From: an uncultured Flavobacteriales bacterium
Lineage (GTDB): Bacteria; Bacteroidota; Bacteroidia; Flavobacteriales_D; Parvicellaceae
DNA length: 6,895 bases
Direction of reading: 5' to 3'
Assembly (NCBI GenBank): GCA_937924345.1
Contig: CALDTD010000296.1
Location: forward strand, 1-6,895
Made by a program: the position numbers and the translations under genes. The stretch's first letter is position 1; every line of letters begins with the position of its first letter. Of this stretch, positions 1-6,401 are shown in pieces. The notes below the pieces were generated by a model that saw only the letters and a program-made list of their open reading frames with translations, made no database searches and was not told where the DNA came from.

Positions 1-1
1 T

Positions 2-1276
2 AAACAATGGGAAGAAGGCTTTTTAGATTCAAAAATAATATCAGTACCTAAAACCGCAGCTAAAGTTATACTAGATTATGAGATGGATAGTCCTGAACTA
101 GACAGAACAAATGATATCATTAAAACTAAGGGACTTTTTAAGAAAAGTAAGCCTTTAAAACTAAAATTATTGGGAAGTATAGAAAATAGGAATTATAACA
201 CTATTAACTTTTTACCTGTTTTAGGTTGGAATGAAGCTGATAAGGGAATGCTTGGAATATCTTTTTATAACACAACTTTCCCTGAGAAAAAACTTGACTG
301 GCTTGCTATGCCATTATTTTCTTTTGGTCAAAAAAACTTAACAGGGCTCGGACATATCAAATACAATTGGTATCCTTCCAAAGTATTTAGAAAAGTTGAT
401 TTTGGTTTATTGCATAAATCATTCTCATACGATTTACCAGTGAGCGGAAACATAAAGTGGTATAAATCTTCTTTTGCTCTAAATGCTGAACTTTACAATA
501 AAAAACTACGAACCTCGCCCAAACAAAACTTTCATTTGGCTGCCATAAACGTTTCACAAATTGCAGAAAATGGATTTGTTCTTAAGTCTAATTATTTAAA
601 CTTCAAGTACGCTCTAACCTCTAAACAAATCTTAAAGCCTAGTAGTTTGTTAATCGATTACATATATGGTACAGATAATTTTAATCAGCAAGTAAGTACA
701 GTCTCTATTACTGCAAAAAAACGTTTTAATTACAACCTAGATCTTGATGGTATAGAGTTTCGTCTATTTGGAGGAAAGTCTTTAATAGAAAGTACCAACT
801 CTAAGTACAATTGGAGAATGAGCGGACAAACTGGACTGTATGATTATTTGTTTAATAATACTTTTTTAGGCCGCTCAGCGCAACATCCAAATTTTTTGCA
901 TCAACAGTTAGACGATTCGCACGGAGGGTTTAAAACATACACTAATACAGGGAGTAGCAACAGTTGGTTAGTTACATTAAATACAAAAATTGATATACCT
1001 AGAGTTCCTTTTGGGCTTTTTGCAGATATTGGTTATTATCCATTTATTCAAAACAATCAAGGTGTAATAACAAATAAAATTGGTAACAACTTCGATTTTG
1101 GTCTTTGGATTCCGATCAAAAAAGATATTGTAGAGTTTTATGTTCCGCTAGTTTTTTCTCAAAACATAAAAAATGAATTAGAGTTTAACAATATCAATTT
1201 TTGGCAACGTATTACTTTCGTTATAAATTTCAACTCAATGAATCCATTTAAGATCGTTAGTAATATTAAGCCATAA
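2..1276 (+). CDS. C-terminal barrel-like region of an M1-type (gluzincin) metallopeptidase, 5' end outside window
   Basis: The reading frame is open from base 2 to the TAA at 1274-1276 (424 residues). The first ATG at base 83 is therefore probably internal, and the true start lies upstream of the window. The visible part has no zinc motif. It consists of alternating aromatic and hydrophobic strands typical of an outer-membrane beta-barrel. Recognisable stretches are NYNTINFLPVLGWN (residues 64-77), MLGISFYNTTFP (83-94), a block with SGQTG, DYLF and FLGR (about bases 818-874) and a GGF shortly after. From memory, this matches the C-terminal barrel found in large Bacteroidota M1 aminopeptidase-like proteins, whose catalytic HExxH domain would be in the missing N-terminal part. 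The last strand, ITFVINFN, is followed by a short tail. The likely location is the outer membrane. The barrel reading is fairly secure; the peptidase identity is an inference from family resemblance. The 3' end overlaps the convergent gene by 11 bp. Confidence 0.65.
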   Translation, partial: KQWEEGFLDSKIISVPKTAAKVILDYEMDSPELDRTNDIIKTKGLFKKSKPLKLKLLGSIENRNYNTINFLPVLGWNEADKGMLGISFYNTTFPEKKLDWLAMPLFSFGQKNLTGLGHIKYNWYPSKVFRKVDFGLLHKSFSYDLPVSGNIKWYKSSFALNAELYNKKLRTSPKQNFHLAAINVSQIAENGFVLKSNYLNFKYALTSKQILKPSSLLIDYIYGTDNFNQQVSTVSITAKKRFNYNLDLDGIEFRLFGGKSLIESTNSKYNWRMSGQTGLYDYLFNNTFLGRSAQHPNFLHQQLDDSHGGFKTYTNTGSSNSWLVTLNTKIDIPRVPFGLFADIGYYPFIQNNQGVITNKIGNNFDFGLWIPIKKDIVEFYVPLVFSQNIKNELEFNNINFWQRITFVINFNSMNPFKIVSNIKP

Positions 1277-1682
1277 AAAAATGAGTAAAGCTCAAACAAA
1301 GTAATAAGGACCAAAGGATTGTTCTCATCCAATTTTTATTAACCAAACTTTCTAGAGTTGTTTTTGTAGTATTTCCATTAATTATCTTTGAATGTAGTGG
1401 AATAAATATTAAAAATGTAAGTCCCCACAAGACAAAAACTATAAATATATTAATACCGTTTAGAAAAGTTATTTCTTTTAAACAACTATAAGAATGACAA
1501 CCTAGTTGACCTAACATTAAAGGCAATACAATAATTGTAAAACGCTTGGTATAGATATTATGCCATTGCAATAAATTTTGACTACAAAAATGTAAGAAAC
1601 TCGGATAAATTATTAGTTGTACTATCCAAATAAGGACAAACATTCCAAAATCGAATAAAAGAGTAAAGAAGCTAACCGACAT
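1266..1682 (-). CDS. Four-helix integral membrane protein of unknown function
   Basis: The 138-residue protein has four predicted membrane segments at about residues 4-28, 47-64, 74-96 and 118-136, with short loops between them. Visible features that look conserved include QLIIYPSF (22-29), a Trp-His pair (40-41), LPLMLGQ (53-59), FIPLH (93-97) and NWMRTILW (117-124). I recognise the pattern as a flavobacterial hypothetical membrane protein, possibly related to DUF1772-type proteins, but cannot assign a function. There is no signal peptide separate from helix 1 and no catalytic motif. The start is ATG at 1680-1682 with no Shine-Dalgarno sequence. It is divergent from the FAD oxidoreductase across a 71-bp gap, so the two may share regulation. 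Its stop codon lies inside the end of the convergent peptidase gene, leaving no room for a dedicated terminator between them. Confidence 0.75.
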   Translation of the reverse strand: MSVSFFTLLFDFGMFVLIWIVQLIIYPSFLHFCSQNLLQWHNIYTKRFTIIVLPLMLGQLGCHSYSCLKEITFLNGINIFIVFVLWGLTFLIFIPLHSKIINGNTTKTTLESLVNKNWMRTILWSLLLCLSFTHFFMA

Positions 1683-1690
1683 ATTTATGT

Positions 1691-1721
1691 TTTTTGTACT
1701 TTTATTTTCGAGCTAAATTTA
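1691..1721 (+). promoter_or_regulatory. Possible Bacteroidota-type promoter for the FAD oxidoreductase/ppx operon
   Basis: TTTTTG (1691-1696) is followed after 17 nt by TAAATTTA (1714-1721). This resembles the Bacteroidota housekeeping promoter, a -33 TTTG (or TTG) and a -7 TAnnTTTG, but it lacks the final G and is at the short end of the spacing range. Transcription would begin a few bases downstream, giving a leader of roughly 25-30 nt before the ATG at 1754. In such AT-rich DNA this match could be chance. Confidence 0.25.
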
Positions 1722-1740
1722 ACTAAAAAAGTTAGGTTTA
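1714..1740. repeat. Imperfect 11-bp inverted repeat in the divergent intergenic region
   Basis: The left arm TAAATTTAACT (1714-1724) and right arm AGTTAGGTTTA (1730-1740) flank AAAAA (1725-1729). The arms are complementary at 9 of 11 positions in DNA. In + strand RNA the two mismatches become U-G wobbles, so all 11 pairs can form. It sits 13 nt before the FAD gene start and overlaps the possible -7 element. It could be an operator for the divergent pair or a leader hairpin; no regulator gene is visible nearby to support either. Confidence 0.35.
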
Positions 1741-1753
1741 AAATAAATCTATA

Positions 1754-3001
1754 ATGAAAGTAAAAATGCCAACCGTACATATTATTGGAGGAGGAATAAG
1801 TGGATTAATTGCAGCAATTAACCTAGAAAAAGAGGGACTTTCGCCTATAATAATAGAAGCTACTGAAAGAGTTGGAGGACGATTAAAAACCGACATTATA
1901 GACAATTATCAATTAGATAGAGGTTTTCAAGTTTTATTAACTGCATACCCAGCTGCAAAGAAGTATTTAGACCTAGAAGCGTTAGAATTACAGAAATTGT
2001 TACCTGGAGCAAGCATTTTTAAAGATCAAAAACAAAAATTGATTGGAGACCCTCTTCGAGATTTTAGCTTATTATTTCCTACTCTTTTTTCTGGAATTGG
2101 AACTTTACAAGATAAGTTTAAGGTTCTTAAATTAAATACTAAATTAAAACATAAAAGTATTTCAGAAATATTTGATTCAGAAGAACTAACCACACTTAAT
2201 TACTTGAAAAATTTTGGTTTCTCTAATTCAATAATTAATGAATTCTTCCGTCCCTTTTTTAGTGGTATTTTTCTTGAAGACAAATTAGAAACTTCATCTA
2301 GAATGTTTGAATTTATTTATAAAATGTTTGGCAAAGGTTTAGCAACTATTCCAAAAACTGGTATAGAAGCTATTCCAAAACAATTAAAAGCTAAACTAAC
2401 TAAATCTACTTTCTTATTTAATACTAAAGTAAAAACTATAAGTGGAAACGAAATATCTTTAGAAAACGGAGAAAAGATAGAGAGTGATTATATTATAATT
2501 GCAACTGCCTCAGATCAATTATTATCTACAAATAAAGTAAAACCAACATTATGGAAGTCTTGTGATAATTTATATTTTGAGTGTGAAAAACGTAATATTG
2601 AAAAACCTTTAATCGGATTAAGTTCTTCTAAAGCGTCATTAATTAATAATCTCTTTTACCCTTCAAGCATAGAAACAAAAACTAGTGGAAAAAATGAATT
2701 ACTTTCTGTTACGGTTGTAAATAGACAAAATCTTTCTGATGAAGGACTGATTCAACGGGTAACCAAAGAACTAGAAGAAGATTTTAAAATCAAAGCTAAG
2801 AGGCTTTTAACACATTACAAAATACCGCTTGCATTACCCAACTTAACTACATTAAAGTACGAAACTACAGCTAGAAAAACTAAAATATCGAAACACATTT
2901 ATTTAGCAGGAGACACATTACTAAATGGATCTTTAAATGCAGCAATTTTATCTGGAGAAAATGTTGTAAGCGATGTAATTCATAATATAAAACAAAACTA
3001 A
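1754..3001 (+). CDS. FAD-dependent oxidoreductase, amine oxidase / protoporphyrinogen oxidase-like
   Basis: The 415-residue protein is a full-length member of the FAD-binding amine-oxidase superfamily (HemY/phytoene-desaturase-like). The N-terminal Rossmann motif is GGGISGL (residues 12-18), with the ribose-binding Glu at 35 and the GGRLKT motif at 41-46. DRGFQVL (55-61) follows. The middle holds RPFFSGIFLE (166-175) and a block ending ATIPKTGIEAIPKQL (197-211). The C-terminal FAD motif has AGD (385-387) and GSLNAAILSG (392-401). It is probably cytosolic or peripherally membrane-bound: there is no signal peptide or clear membrane helix. The substrate cannot be read from sequence; related flavobacterial and cyanobacterial proteins are mostly annotated only as NAD(P)/FAD-dependent oxidoreductases. 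The ATG at 1754 was chosen; an ATG at 1766 (Met5) is also possible because the Rossmann strand begins immediately afterwards. It ends 2 nt before the ppx gene, so the two are likely co-transcribed. Confidence 0.88.
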   Translation: MKVKMPTVHIIGGGISGLIAAINLEKEGLSPIIIEATERVGGRLKTDIIDNYQLDRGFQVLLTAYPAAKKYLDLEALELQKLLPGASIFKDQKQKLIGDPLRDFSLLFPTLFSGIGTLQDKFKVLKLNTKLKHKSISEIFDSEELTTLNYLKNFGFSNSIINEFFRPFFSGIFLEDKLETSSRMFEFIYKMFGKGLATIPKTGIEAIPKQLKAKLTKSTFLFNTKVKTISGNEISLENGEKIESDYIIIATASDQLLSTNKVKPTLWKSCDNLYFECEKRNIEKPLIGLSSSKASLINNLFYPSSIETKTSGKNELLSVTVVNRQNLSDEGLIQRVTKELEEDFKIKAKRLLTHYKIPLALPNLTTLKYETTARKTKISKHIYLAGDTLLNGSLNAAILSGENVVSDVIHNIKQN

Positions 3002-3003
3002 TT

Positions 3004-3894
3004 TTGAAATTAGCAGCCATAGATATCGGTTCAAATGCAGTAAGACTTCTTATTGTTGAAGCAGTAATAATTGAAGGAGGAGAAAACTTCTTTAGAAAAA
3101 TATCCCTCACACGTGTACCAATTCGATTGGGGGAAGATGTTTTTGATAGCGAGAAAGTGACTAAAGACAAAGTTGGTCGGTTGATAAAGACAATGAAAGC
3201 ATTTAAACATTTAATGGATGTAAATGATGTTAAACATTACAGAGCTTGTGCAACTTCTGCTATGCGAGAAGCAAAAAATGGGAAAGCGATTAAAAAGTTA
3301 ATCAAAAGAAAGGCAAATATCAAATTAGAAATAATTGATGGGACAAAAGAAGCTGCTTTAATCTTCGAACATTTTAAACAGGTAGATTTACCTAAAGATA
3401 AACTTTTTCTATATATTGATGTAGGCGGTGGTAGTACCGAAGTTAGCTTAATTAAAAACAAAGAAAAAGTTAAATCAAAATCCTTTAAACTGGGAACAGT
3501 TAGATTACTAAAAGGTAAAGTAAACCCAAACCTTTGGGATGATTTAAGAATTTGGCTTGAGGCTCTCCCTATAGGAAACGAAAAAGTTATCGGTATTGGA
3601 ACAGGTGGTAATATAAATAGAATTTTTAAAGAAAGTAACAAACGCTTTGGTGAACAAATTTCTATTTATGAAATCGAAACGATTTTAAAACATATCCAAA
3701 GCTACAGTTACGAAGATAGGATTAATAAACTACGCTTAAAACCCGATAGAGCGGATGTAATTATACCAGCTGGAAAAATCTACACAACTATCTTAAACAC
3801 CTTGAATATTGAAGAAGTTATAGTTCCTAAAGTTGGACTTGCAGATGGTGTTATATTTAACCTATACCAGAACTTTGTTGAGAAAAGTCTTTAA
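3004..3894 (+). CDS. ppx: Short Ppx/GppA-family exopolyphosphatase or pppGpp phosphatase, TTG start
   Basis: The 296-residue protein has the ASKHA (actin-like ATPase) fold signatures of the Ppx/GppA family: DIGSNAVRLL at residues 7-16 (phosphate 1), ATSAMREAKNG at 83-93, IDGTKEA with the probable catalytic Glu at 116, IDVGGGSTE at 138-146 (phosphate 2) and GIGTGGN at 197-203. Family members remove terminal phosphate from polyphosphate and/or pppGpp in the cytoplasm; sequence alone does not separate the two activities. At about 300 residues it is the short form containing only the catalytic domains, unlike the roughly 500-residue E. coli Ppx with its C-terminal HD-like domain. The start is TTG at 3004: an in-frame stop at 2983-2985 and no ATG before the DIGSN motif exclude alternatives other than ATT at 3001, and the next Met (about residue 64) would delete the motif. 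It lies 2 nt after the FAD gene, suggesting translational coupling. Confidence 0.92.
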   Translation: MKLAAIDIGSNAVRLLIVEAVIIEGGENFFRKISLTRVPIRLGEDVFDSEKVTKDKVGRLIKTMKAFKHLMDVNDVKHYRACATSAMREAKNGKAIKKLIKRKANIKLEIIDGTKEAALIFEHFKQVDLPKDKLFLYIDVGGGSTEVSLIKNKEKVKSKSFKLGTVRLLKGKVNPNLWDDLRIWLEALPIGNEKVIGIGTGGNINRIFKESNKRFGEQISIYEIETILKHIQSYSYEDRINKLRLKPDRADVIIPAGKIYTTILNTLNIEEVIVPKVGLADGVIFNLYQNFVEKSL

Positions 3895-3922
3895 TTTTTT
3901 GTTAAAGAGATTTAAAAAATCT
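3888..3922 (+). terminator. Weak AT-rich hairpins at the end of ppx
   Basis: TCTTTAA (3888-3894) and TTAAAGA (3902-3908) form a perfect 7-bp stem around TTTTTTG, and AGATTT / AAATCT (3908-3913, 3917-3922) form a second stem with a 3-nt loop. The first stem includes the ppx stop codon. Neither is GC-rich or followed by a T tract, so termination here is doubtful and they may be chance pairings. Confidence 0.2.
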
Positions 3923-3929
3923 AATTTCA
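3898..3929 (+). promoter_or_regulatory. Possible Bacteroidota-type promoter for the secreted fibre-like protein
   Basis: TTTG (3898-3901, the end of a TTTTTTG run) is followed after 20 nt by TAATTTCA (3922-3929), a partial match to the -7 consensus TAnnTTTG. The spacing fits the known Bacteroidota arrangement and would give a leader of roughly 35 nt before the ATG at 3969. The -7 match is imperfect (4 of 6 defined positions). Confidence 0.25.
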
Positions 3930-3968
3930 CTAAACTCAACTAGCAATTAATTCTTAAAATTCTCAACT

Positions 3969-5837
3969 ATGAAGAAAATTTTACTTTATTCTTTTATCCT
4001 ATTTTCAAGTTATGTTTTTGGCCAAAATATTGGAATTAATCAAAATTCGCCTACTAACTCGTTACATATTTCACCAATAAATATTGGAGATGATCCACTG
4101 AGAATTGATAACATGCAATCTTACATCGCTGGAGATACTACCCTAATGATTATTGACAATACAACAGGAATTGTTAGATATGTTGCAAAAAGTGACCTTG
4201 GCGGAATGCTTGGGGATATTCTATTTCAAAATAGTACATTTACTGATAGCCTTAACACTTATGTATCAAATAATAGTACAGGAGGATCTGACACTGATAT
4301 TGACAGTGCAAGAGTTGTAGGAAATACACTTCAAATTTTTGAAAATGGAACGATGGTTACTGCAGATTTAACCAATGTAACCGGAACTTCATATACGGCT
4401 GGTTCAGGAATAGGAATTTCTACCGGAAATGTAATTTCGAATACAGCACCAGATCAAACAGTCTCAATTACAGGTACTGGGGGAGCAACTGTTACAGGAA
4501 CTTACCCAAACTTTTCTATAGCAACACCAACTAATCAAACCTTAGGCTCTAATGCAACTCAAATTACGTTAACAAATGGAGGAAATGTTCCTTTTAGTAC
4601 AATTAATGCTAATGATTGGCATACAAATGGAAATACTGGAACAAATCCTTCAACCAACTTTTTAGGTACTACAAATAATGTAGACATGGTTTTGAGAACC
4701 AACAATCTAGAGAGAATGAGAATATCATCAGGAGGTGCAGTTATGACTGGAACAACAACAGCATCAGCAAGATTCACCTCAGCTAATGCAGGAACTGCAA
4801 CCGCAATTGTTGGTGTTTCAACTGGTGGAACAGGAATAATTGGCGAAGGGAATGGAGCAATGGCTGGTGGAGTAACAGGTGCAAATACAGATGCAGCAGG
4901 AACAGGCATAGTTGGAGCTGGTAATAACACAACCCCAATTGTTTTTGTAGGCGGTACTGGAGGAGCTTTTACAGGTAATGATGGCTCCTATTCTAAAGGT
5001 GAATCCACTACTGGAACAGGTGTTATAGGACTTGGAAATAATGTTCCAATTGCAAATACTTTAACCTCTGGATCCGGAGGGGCTTTTACTGGAAATGATG
5101 GAGTTTATGGAAAATCTGTAGACGTAACTTCAGGAACTGGTATTATAGGTGTTGGAAACAATATAATTACTTTTACATCTTTCACAGGAGGAGGAGGAGG
5201 AGCATTTACGGGAACTCAAAATGGGATTATTGGTTCTGCTACAAATACTTCAGGAACTAGTATAGGTGTGCTTGGAATTGGATCTCAATGGGGCTTATTT
5301 GCAAATGGAAACTCTGGCGCAAGCGGAACAAAATCATTTATGATAGATCATCCACTCGACCCTGCCAATAAACTTCTTAAACATTATAGTATGGAATCTC
5401 CGGAGGTATTAAATTTTTACAGAGGTAACATCATTTTAGATAATAATGGGAATGGTATTGTTCAACTACCTAACTATTTTAAAGCAATAAACATTAATTA
5501 TAGTTACACATTAACACCAATTGGAGCTCAAGCAAACACTTATATTTTAGAAGAAGTTAATGAACGTGGACAGTTTAAAATCTCTGGTGGTAACGCAAAT
5601 CAAAAAGTGTCTTGGTCTATTTATGCTGAAAGAAATGATCCATCTGTAAATTTAAACGACTTTAGTAAAGCTGTAGAACTAAACAAACCACAAAATAAAA
5701 TCGGAAAATACCTGAACCCTAAGGCTTACGGAAAGACACAAAAAGATTCTTATTTTGGAAAACTTAACAACAGAAATAAAGAAACAAAATCAATTGAAGC
5801 ACCAATCAATAACAGTCTGCCAAAAGACATTGAATAA
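3969..5837 (+). CDS. Secreted modular tail-fibre-like protein with Gly-rich repeats and a conserved C-terminal domain
   Basis: The 622-residue protein starts with a clear signal peptide (residues 1-18, predicted cleavage VFG|Q19). The mature protein is a chain of modules common in Bacteroidota secreted and phage tail-fibre-like proteins: DPLRIDNMQ...MIIDNTTGIVRYV (42-72); DIDSARVVGNTLQIF (110-124); YTAGSGIGI...NTAPDQTVSITGTGG...GTYPNFSI (142-184); and W218...GTNPSTNFLGTTNNVDMVLRTNNLERMRI ending at 252. About 160 residues of Gly/Thr/Asn-rich repeats follow (287-447). The C-terminal domain (about 452-588) begins with SFMIDHPLDP and runs through SMESPEVLNFYRG and KVSWSIYAERND to a closing NPKAYGK. 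I know this domain from many large secreted Bacteroidota proteins but not its function. A Lys/Asn-rich tail (589-622) ends the protein. No S74 chaperone, LPxTG, lipobox or recognisable type IX secretion tail is seen. A trimeric extracellular or surface fibre is an inference; no lysis, capsid or tape-measure genes flank it. Confidence 0.8.
   Translation: MKKILLYSFILFSSYVFGQNIGINQNSPTNSLHISPINIGDDPLRIDNMQSYIAGDTTLMIIDNTTGIVRYVAKSDLGGMLGDILFQNSTFTDSLNTYVSNNSTGGSDTDIDSARVVGNTLQIFENGTMVTADLTNVTGTSYTAGSGIGISTGNVISNTAPDQTVSITGTGGATVTGTYPNFSIATPTNQTLGSNATQITLTNGGNVPFSTINANDWHTNGNTGTNPSTNFLGTTNNVDMVLRTNNLERMRISSGGAVMTGTTTASARFTSANAGTATAIVGVSTGGTGIIGEGNGAMAGGVTGANTDAAGTGIVGAGNNTTPIVFVGGTGGAFTGNDGSYSKGESTTGTGVIGLGNNVPIANTLTSGSGGAFTGNDGVYGKSVDVTSGTGIIGVGNNIITFTSFTGGGGGAFTGTQNGIIGSATNTSGTSIGVLGIGSQWGLFANGNSGASGTKSFMIDHPLDPANKLLKHYSMESPEVLNFYRGNIILDNNGNGIVQLPNYFKAININYSYTLTPIGAQANTYILEEVNERGQFKISGGNANQKVSWSIYAERNDPSVNLNDFSKAVELNKPQNKIGKYLNPKAYGKTQKDSYFGKLNNRNKETKSIEAPINNSLPKDIE
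4827..5309 (+). repeat. Degenerate in-frame repeats of about 40 codons in the fibre-like gene
   Basis: Units begin with a G-T-G-I/V-I/V-G-x-G-N-N core at bases 4827 (shortened, 24 codons), 4899, 5013, 5133 and 5253 (last, diverged to GTSIGVLGIGS). Unit spacings are 24, 38, 40 and 40 codons. The three full units (4899, 5013, 5133) also carry a G-G-x-G-G-A-F-T-G segment, and the first two of these add N-D-G-x-Y-x-K. Each unit keeps the reading frame. A (GGA)5 run encoding five Gly (5187-5201, residues 407-411) replaces the usual GGTGG/GSGG before AFTG in the fourth unit. The pattern suggests stacked beta turns such as a beta-helix or triple beta-prism; that structure is inferred. Confidence 0.75.
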
Positions 5838-5854
5838 ATATATATTATTTTGAC

Positions 5855-5887
5855 AAAGAGCATTTGTAATAAGAATTATCGCTTTTT
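5855..5887. terminator. Weak candidate terminator between convergent genes
   Basis: AAAGAGC (5855-5861) can pair with GCTTTTT (5881-5887), with one G-U wobble and a 19-nt loop. It occupies the 52-bp gap between the fibre-like gene and the convergent HEAT-like gene, where a terminator for both would be expected. The stem is short, the loop long, and no free T tract follows, so support is weak. ACAAA/TTTGT (5853-5857, 5863-5867 region) is an alternative, smaller pairing. Confidence 0.2.
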
Positions 5888-5889
5888 GA

Positions 5890-6399
5890 TTATAATAACT
5901 TAAGAACATTATTCTTTCTACTCCTTAGTCCTGCTGATTCTTCGGTATTGAGATCTTGTAGAACCAACTTTAGTTCGTCTTTTAATTCTTTATAATGTTT
6001 ACTAATACGATATAAAGCTCCAATAGAAAAAGCTTTTACTGCAACGGTCTCTTTTGGGTCTTTTATTAATTGGTAGCAACGGTCTAAAACCAAACCTTGA
6101 AACTCTTCTGGCAAATCATAATCTTGGAAAAACCTGATGATAACTCTTTTTGATGCTACTTTTGTTTCCTTATTTAATAATACGTTTACAAAAGACCGAA
6201 TGTACTTATCTAAATACTGCGGCACCTCATCAGTTAAAATAGTTAATACCATTGCAGAACGCTGAGAAACTCTGTATTCATCACTTAAAAAACAATCAAT
6301 AAATTCTGAGAACCTATTATAATCAGATTTAATATAATCTGCTATTAACCTAGCATTTTTTTTACTATGCTCAACTAATAATTGTTCCTTAATATTCAT
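5890..6399 (-). CDS. Small HEAT-like alpha-helical repeat protein, function unknown
   Basis: The 169-residue protein has no signal peptide or membrane segment and is nearly all helical. Paired helices recur at about residues 28-60, 63-95 and 103-136, each ending in a pattern of an acidic or polar turn followed by small residues (for example SDEYRVSQRSAMVL and KDPKETVAVKAFSIGAL), as in HEAT/armadillo-type repeats. The C-terminus, SAGLRSRKNNVLKLL (155-169), resembles the end of a family of short flavobacterial hypothetical proteins that I recall being sometimes misnamed adenylosuccinate lyase; nothing here supports that enzyme activity. A role as a protein-binding scaffold is inferred only from the fold. 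The ATG at 6397-6399 lies 2 nt after the stop codon of the upstream rlmD gene, so it is likely co-transcribed and translationally coupled with it. Confidence 0.75.
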   Translation of the reverse strand: MNIKEQLLVEHSKKNARLIADYIKSDYNRFSEFIDCFLSDEYRVSQRSAMVLTILTDEVPQYLDKYIRSFVNVLLNKETKVASKRVIIRFFQDYDLPEEFQGLVLDRCYQLIKDPKETVAVKAFSIGALYRISKHYKELKDELKLVLQDLNTEESAGLRSRKNNVLKLL

Positions 6400-6401
6400 C
6401 T

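Noticed and set aside
83..1276. Separate 397-residue protein starting at the ATG at base 83
   Set aside because: The frame is open back to the left edge and the preceding residues read as continuous protein, so this Met is most likely internal to a longer gene.
2880..3170. 96-residue - strand reading frame over the FAD/ppx junction
   Set aside because: It lies antisense to two well-supported genes and shows no recognisable domain.
3237..3641. 134-residue - strand reading frame inside ppx
   Set aside because: Antisense to strongly conserved Ppx motifs; its Ser/Leu/Pro-rich composition is a by-product of the opposite strand.
4559..4930. 123-residue Pro/Ala/Val-rich - strand reading frame
   Set aside because: It mirrors the Gly/Thr-rich codons of the fibre-like gene and has no independent signal.
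5187..5201. (GGA)5 run as a phase-variation switch
   Set aside because: It is a trinucleotide run in frame, so slippage would only add or remove glycines and could not turn the gene off.
3969..5837. Prophage or phage-derived contractile system
   Set aside because: Only one fibre-like gene with a secretory signal peptide is present; no sheath, baseplate, capsid, lysis or integrase gene is in the window.
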